From assembly GCA_011109175.1 (NCBI GenBank), contig RDEW01000030.1:428094-492093 (forward strand): DNA of 64,000 nucleotides, written 5' to 3'. Of this stretch, positions 58,366-64,000 are shown piece after piece. The position numbers and the translations under genes are program-made. A model generated the notes under the pieces. The model was not told the DNA's origin. It worked only from the letters and a program-made list of their open reading frames with translations, and made no database searches. The stretch's first letter is position 1; every line of letters starts with the position of its first letter. The DNA comes from Dicyema japonicum (lineage: Eukaryota > Dicyemida > Rhombozoa > Dicyemidae).

Positions 58366-60959
58366 TTGTGTGTATCTGAGTCCCGCAAGAAATTCCGTCT
58401 TGATAATCTAAACTTCGAATTAAATCGAAGATCATTTTACAGAAACTTAACCCCTACGGCAAATAATGTTACTGAGTCTATTGATAATAAAAAATGTGCA
58501 GACTTTTGGGAAGACTTCTGGAAAAAGAAAGATGCATGTTTAGAGAGGGTCAATATTGAAAAAAGAATAACCGGCGTCGAGAATGTACCTGTTGGATTTA
58601 ATAGAAATGAGTTTAATGAAACAATTAAATATCTGCCTAACTGGAAAGACCCAGGCTGCGATGGAGTTTTCAACTTTTTTGTTAAAAAGTTCACGTCTTT
58701 GCACGACTCAATATTTAATGTGATGAGTAGAGTTGTGGAAGGAGAATGTGTGCCTGGAGAGTAGTTTTTCACTGGACTCACTTACTTGATCCCAAAATGC
58801 ACTGCCCCTGAGTCTCCAAGAGATTTCCGCCCGATTACATGCATGCCACCGTTATATAAACTCATGACGAAATGCATTAATATGAAGCTAACTGACTATG
58901 CGGAAGCATTTGACCTACTTACTGAAAATCAAGTGGGCACGAGGAGGAGATGCCAAGCTGCTAAGGAACAGGCTCTGGTGAACAAGTCACTTAACATTAT
59001 CAACAGATTTGGACTTTATGCAGCATGGATTGACGTTAAAAAGGCTTTCGACTCAGTAAACCATGATTTTCTTTTGATTTCCTTGAAAACTCTGGCATTC
59101 CATTGTGGATTGTTAACGTAATTAAAATACTTATTCAAAACTGGAAACTCAAGCTTTTTTTGAATAAAGAAAATATTCGCACTATCAAACTTCAAAGAGG
59201 AATTTTACAGGGAGATCGTTTGTCTCCTATGCTATTTGTGCCAGTGTTGGATCCACTTAGCCGATTCCTTAATAACAGATATCCTTAAGATTTCGATACC
59301 AGTAATGATCAGTCAATTTCATCGTTTTCAACTAATCATCTTTTATTCATAGACGACTAAAACTTATTTCGAACGATGAAGAAGTTATTGTTAAGATGAT
59401 GGAACAAGTTAAATTATATTTCAAATCTGTAGGTCTCGAATAGAACTTGGATAAATCTGCTACTAATTCTTTGTTGTTATCAAATTAAGCTAAAGTAATT
59501 GATGGAATTGATAGATATAAGTATTTGGGTGTATTGGAAGGCCATCTGGGCAAATTAATAAGACAGACATGCTTAAATCAATATTTTCTGAAGTATGCCA
59601 AAGAATAGAAAAATCAGTAAACGCTAAATTGAACTCATTCAACCTTTTTAAAGCAATTAACGAACATGCATTATCTTTATACAATTACTATATCGGCTTA
59701 ATTGATTTGGAACCGAATGAATTTGAGAAGATTGATACTTCTATCCGTAGTTTGCTGAATAAATATCATATAAACCTTAAACCAGCTTGCAAAGAGAGAC
59801 TGTACCTACCTAGAAACATGCTAGGGAGAGGATTGTGCTCGATCTCTTTCCTCAGTGAGAGAATGTTATTTGGTTTTCTGAACAATTTGAAAGGAAGAAG
59901 TTCCGCTATTCTCAGGCCGAAACCTTAAGTAAAACTCATATGGCTACCATTGAAGAATTTTTGCGGGAGAAGTACTCTGTTGACAATACATTTATTCTGG
60001 ATAGTAAATTTTTGATTGACCTACAAAGAGAAAACTTAAAGAAACAAATAAGTGTGAAAAGTCTTCATTCGAAAGTGTACAAAAACCAATCGGAAGAATT
60101 CGTAAACACTGAATTTTCATCTCTGTGGCTAGCAAAAGGAACAACTCTCTAAAATCGGAAGCCTTGTTCTGTTTAGTCCAGGACAGAAATCTCTTCTTTG
60201 GAGAACTGGACAAAATTTGCACTTGTGTAAAAAATGGAAGAAAACCGTCGATCATTGTGCTACAAGATGCGGCAAAATGTTGCATGGAGATTACGTCAGA
60301 AGACATAATGAAGTCGTACGGTGCCTTCACTTTTATTTTTGCAAAGAATACGGTCTCAAACGAAAGAAGATTAAAAACCCACTCAGTGCAAACAATTTTG
60401 ATGAATGATTCGGTGGAGATAAGAGTTGATACTTTCATCAAAACCGATATAAACATTGAACACAACAAGCCAGATTTGTTTATCTACGATAAAAAAAAAT
60501 CAAATACTGTTGGTTGAAATGGGTATAACATCAACCCAAAATCTCCAACAAGTAGAATTCGAAAAACTGAGAAAGTATGACCTTCTATCGAAAGAACTGG
60601 AATCAATACACCATGCGAAAGTGAGGATTGTCCCAATAGTACTGACCTGGGATGGATTGGTAACCTCACACTCGTGGGAACATTCCAGATCTCTGAACAT
60701 AAGCGAAAGAACCTATACGTATATTCAATCATTGGTTATACGTAAAACTTTTGAGTCGATGATTGTTTCATACAGGAATAAGACGGGTTTTGTCGAAAGA
60801 GATAAAAATCTAAAGAAGGAAATAAATAATATCTATTCAAGAATGGATAACAAAGACTCTCAGGATGACGGAACAAGTAATTTGGACTGCTCAGAACCGA
60901 AATTTGTGGATGATCTAGAGTGTTTTGGAGAACCCCAAATACTAAATTGCTCGTAGAAA
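58366..60959 (+). pseudogene. R4-like LINE with RT and restriction-like endonuclease (unit B)
   Basis: Begins within the pre-RT region (CVSESRKKFRLDNLNFELN), then KYLPNWKDPGCDGVFNFFVK, SPRDFRPITCMPPLYKLMTK, LYAAWIDVKKAFDSVNHDFL, LQRGILQGDRLSPMLFVPVL and RMLGRGLCSI-like blocks. There follows a Cys/His segment (VDHCATRCGKMLHGDYVRRH) and the endonuclease: KPDLFIYDKKKNQILLVEMG, VEFEKLRKYDLLSKELESIH and VPIVLTWDGLVTSHS. Order RT, zinc knuckle, PD-(D/E)XK is that of R2/R4-type LINEs, which often insert at fixed sites. The RT active-site box reads FIDD then stop. Many stops and shifts are present, and the N-terminus is deleted. Confidence 0.8.
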
Positions 60960-61124
60960 AGACGTCTTTGCTAATAAAAAGGAAATACTTCTAACTAAAT
61001 TATTAACATTACTTTTGTAAAATAAACTGGTTAGTTATAATTAAATCAAAAAATTTTTTTTGATTTTTTTTCTAAGTCCACTAGTGTAACGCGTAGCGCT
61101 CGGTAACGCGTAGCGCCTGTGACA

Positions 61125-61506
61125 TAGTCATATTAATTATAATCAAATGGTGGTATTCACAGATGGAAGTTCACCCAATAAAAAAACTAGATCCGACTCT
61201 GACGGTCCTCTAGTCTTAAGAAGAGAATACATCCGGAATAAACCGTTAGACAAACCCAAAAAAAACCACGTCAACAGCGTTACCATAACCGGGGAGCTTG
61301 TTTAATAGACCATCTGTTCTCCCTATACCCACCATTGAAGGAACCCTTACAATAGAGAAGAGATAGATCCTTATCGGATGCCGGCGAGGCATTGGGCGTC
61401 TCCTGAGACAAGTGGATCAACCGACATACTGAGGGATCGATAATTTAAACGAAGAAAAAGCCAATATTATAAAATTTAAAAACCAAGTAAGGAAATGTTA
61501 GATAAA
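61125..61506. other. Spacer with SINE-like core (unit B)
   Basis: Counterpart of 46983-47363. The core GCATTGGGCGTCTCCTGAGA is at about 61390-61409. In B the RNase H-like scrap reads one base longer (DSDGPLVLRREYI). Confidence 0.35.
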
Positions 61507-62150
61507 CTAAGCAGAGGGCCACTTAAGGAGAGGACAGTCCACGTGGTCATCGAAGTCGACAACATAGTCATCATTTTGCAGTGCCCACATCTCATCCAAA
61601 GCAGTGCGAGTTTCAGTACTAACATAATCACTCCCAAAACACCTAATGAGATTTTCCGCCAAAACCAGTTCCCCGTTTTGCGTGTATTGATAAGGGACAA
61701 CCTCGATTCCCGCGCCTTTGACGGTCCTCACCTAATCATCACTAAAAATCCCACCTTCAAATAAAACACATTTTGACAATTCACTGCAAATTTTTTAATG
61801 ATTTTTAAGGATGATGGGAGAATTCTTTCTATAATAAGAGTAGTTTAGTGGTACAATCGGGAGTCAGAGCTACTAATCTTCTCGTAATATCCCACAACTT
61901 TGAGATTGTTCTCATTGCAGAATGATTCGATCTAAATGAGATAAAATTTTATAACTTTTCTGAAACAGATTTCCATAGTTGGAGTTAAAGTCAGATGAAG
62001 ATGGAGCATTGGAACGATATGAGTGACTAGGAGATCATTCTCGTTGGACAGCAAAATCCCATTTACGTCAAACGAAGAATATTTTGCTACATGAGATACC
62101 AAATTTCCCCAATTTAATGATTTGAGACTACAAGGAGTGACAGAACACAT
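61507..62150 (-). CDS. EMC8: ER membrane protein complex subunit 8/9 (unit B copy)
   Basis: Same exon/intron layout as the unit-A copy, displaced by 14,143 bp. The coding sequence differs by very few bases. One change turns AKYPSFDV into AKYSSFDV. No stop or frameshift was seen, and all splice sites are preserved. With A this gives two apparently functional EMC8/9 genes 14 kb apart. Neither has a recognisable separate promoter, because both share the same flanks. Confidence 0.85.
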
Positions 62151-62700
62151 CTCAGTTTAAAAAAATAAAATAACAAGAAATATTAATAAAAATAAATTAA
62201 CATTTTTTACATCATTTCTTAAAAATCTAAAGGAAAGTAGCTACCAAAACTGCCGTTGAATAGGTTGACAGGGGAATAATTGTGGTTCTTTTAGTTGCCA
62301 GATTGAAACTGGTATCCAATTTTCTCCACGTGAAGGTGAACCACATCGAAAATTTATTTATGGCTGCTGACCCTACTATTTAATAGCTGCTGGCCTCCTA
62401 CAAGTTAGTGAGGCTGGGGTTACCAAAACGGCCACTCCAGAATCAATCAGATGTATCTGGTGTGGCGCAGAACTTTAATGGATGACATCTTGGTTAGAAG
62501 AGAGAAGGTTTTTTCAGGCACTATTATGCATGAAAATTACGTCTCGAAAAAAAGATTTCCCTGTTTGTTTTCAAGTAAATCCCCTCCCTTACGTACCAAG
62601 TGATAAAAACAACGTTAAACTCAATGTGCAATTGTCAAATAGAAAACAACTATTACCCACAATTAAACGAATAACAAGAAAACAAGGAGAAAATTAAAAT
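62151..62700 (+). other. Unidentified stretch with a 71-codon frame (unit B)
   Basis: The frame at 62482-62697 is identical in translation to 48338-48553. As in A, no family is recognised. Confidence 0.3.
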
Positions 62701-63651
62701 CTACGAATAAAAATTTTTCTGTTTTTTTGACCATTTCACAGTTTATTTTTTGTAACCATTTATCAATAATATCAGTCGTCATCCGAGCATCTTTTGACGC
62801 TGTGTGCAAAGCCTAAAAATAACCTAATAAAATATATCCCATAATCCTCAGTTTGTATATTTTTAAAGCATCTTGGCAATTTAAATTTCCCGAGGGGCTT
62901 TAATTTCTCACCTTCAAGACTGCAGCATAAAAGAACTAAAACTCGTTTTTTGCTTTTCGTTTTACCAAAACATTCATCATTTGAAGAGAAAAATGATTTA
63001 CATGAAATTCTTTTAGCAAAAAGAGAGGTTTCGTCGCAGTTAAAAATATCTTTTTTCTCGTATTTATAAAATAAATTGTCGTAATCGTTAAAAAATCTTC
63101 GACTTTATTTCTGTCACATGAGTTCTTTTTACCCGAAATTACTCTGAACAATAATTCATGGCGCTTTTTAAATCGATCCAACCATCCATTTGATTCTTTG
63201 AAATCATTGAAGTCAAGATTAGCTGCAATTTTTTTGCAATAGTTTTGAGGAGAGATCCTGAAACTGAAATACCATCCTCTCTCAATTTTTTGAAGACTTC
63301 GAGTACTAATCGATCAATTCGAATAGAAAGATCTATTCGAACCTCTTAGATGAGAGTTCATCAGAGCATATTTGTGTTTTTGAAACCCCTTTTCCGATTT
63401 CTTTTTTAATTCGTGAGACAGTTCCTTTTCCAATATTGTATAATAGACAAATTTTTCTTTCTGACATTTTCTTTCATTAAAGAATCGGAAATCTTCTGTT
63501 TCAGGTGGCGACTAAGCTCCGCAGGCATGCCTAAAAATATTTTAAAATTAATTAAATAAAAATAAAAATAATAAATTTTAATATTATCGACTGAAAAAGT
63601 GCCCCAATAAGCGGAGTTTTGTATCTTAAATTGAGGCTTCCTATTGGTCAA
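62701..63651 (-). pseudogene. Pogo/Tigger-like transposase relic (unit B)
   Basis: Counterpart of 48561-49520 with the same internal frameshift. It has small differences (an extra ATAAAA near 63560, a missing ATAAC near 62893). It is inactive. Confidence 0.7.
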
Positions 63652-63751
63652 GAATTGTAAAAATCATTCAAAATAATATTTATTAAAACTCGCCCCCAAA
63701 ACAGAGGGTGCCCCAAGGCCGGGGTTTTTTTGGGGCGGGGTCGTACTGTAG

Positions 63752-64000
63752 TTATAATTTCACTCGTGCAGCATTCAAAAAAATCCTCCGAACCAACTTC
63801 TTCCAACCTCCTCGATCGTATGAGAGTTTACTCAACTCATCCAGGTCATCCCTATTTCTTAGATGTTTGTTCACGAGCTTTAGATCTCCGTCAAATGTTT
63901 CAGGTAGTGTAATACACCGGCGTCCACGAAAACACGGTCTCTGTCTCATGAAGTTGTCCTCCATTGCTATGTTTGCTGGAGCGCCCAAGTCCATACACAA
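63752..64000 (-). pseudogene. LINE RT C-terminus running off the window
   Basis: The minus strand reads GAPANIAMEDNFMRQRPCFR, then GRRCITLPETFDGDLKLVNK, DLDELSKLSYDRGGWKKLV and RRIFLNAARVKL to a stop at 63752. It is a GSLLGD-family C-terminus whose upstream part lies beyond the window end. It directly follows the end of tandem unit B. Confidence 0.7.

Larger units (their letters stand above)
55516..61124 (+). mobile_element. Ginger-like TIR element carrying nested LINEs (unit B)
   Basis: Inverted ends TGTCACAGGCGC... (55516-55537) and ...GCGCCTGTGACA (61103-61124) are flanked by a perfect TAGTC duplication (55511-55515 and 61125-61129). The decayed integrase-like part is at 55730-56340. The element is 5.6 kb here against 3.5 kb in A. 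The difference is deletion of LINE sequence inside. Confidence 0.65.
49615..63745. repeat. Unit B of the large tandem duplication
   Basis: Starts directly at the end of unit A (GGCTGAATTTCGATTTG) and ends ...GGGGTCGTA before unrelated LINE sequence. It is 14.1 kb, longer than A because it keeps three pieces deleted in A and carries a 985-bp LINE insertion (52793-53777). It has lost about 0.82 kb that A keeps. Confidence 0.9.

Noticed and set aside
38716-63745. CRISPR array or prokaryotic island
   Set aside because: Repeats are long, few and transposon-derived. Spliced genes show eukaryotic DNA.

Overview
The window looks like AT-rich nuclear DNA of a metazoan, most likely a dicyemid mesozoan. 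Animal-type genes are present: an Evx-like homeobox gene, a Max-like bHLH gene, a SARA/endofin-type FYVE gene, an OSTM1-like gene, SNX3, DOP1 and EMC8/9. Every gene I could trace is cut by GT...AG introns of only about 22-32 nt (one of 45 nt). Such introns are a published hallmark of dicyemids. The assignment is an inference from intron size plus gene content. All splice junctions were traced by eye.

Layout. 0-1.7 kb: relics of three non-LTR retrotransposons, including a restriction-like endonuclease tail. 1.7-3.4 kb (+): a multi-exon gene that I cannot name. 3.6-6.1 kb: LINE and SINE-like relics. 6.64-12.73 kb (+): a DOP1 (Dopey) gene. 12.8-15.4 kb (+): a LINE with an uninterrupted endonuclease-end/RT frame, flanked by a target-site duplication that was itself hit by a second LINE. 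15.6-20.8 kb: LINE relics and a displaced copy of a SARA-type exon. 20.85-23.26 kb (+): the SARA/endofin-type gene. 23.3-27.1 kb: repeats. 27.12-28.4 kb: SNX3 (+) and an Evx-like homeobox gene (-), convergent and 46 bp apart. 28.6-29.8 kb: RT-element relics. 30.25-30.93 kb (+): the Max-like gene. 31-36 kb: SINE-like copies and a minus-strand LINE. 36.12-36.90 kb (-): OSTM1.

From 38.7 kb nearly to the window end there is a tandem duplication of one large unit (A about 38716-49614, B about 49615-63745). Each unit carries an integrase-bearing terminal-inverted-repeat element, a Tc1/mariner relic, LINE tails, a hAT transposon, a second integrase element (TGT...ACA ends) loaded with two nested LINEs, an apparently intact EMC8/9 gene, and a pogo/Tigger relic. 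The two units have lost different internal pieces, and B gained a LINE insertion with a clean target-site duplication. The mobile elements appear dead by frameshift, stop or deletion. The 12.8-kb LINE has the longest open frame but is 5'-truncated.

The host genes act mainly in endomembrane biology (DOP1 and SNX3 in Golgi/endosome traffic, the FYVE protein on endosomes, OSTM1 in lysosomes, EMC8/9 in ER membrane insertion) and in transcription (Evx-like, Max-like). I see no operon logic linking them.
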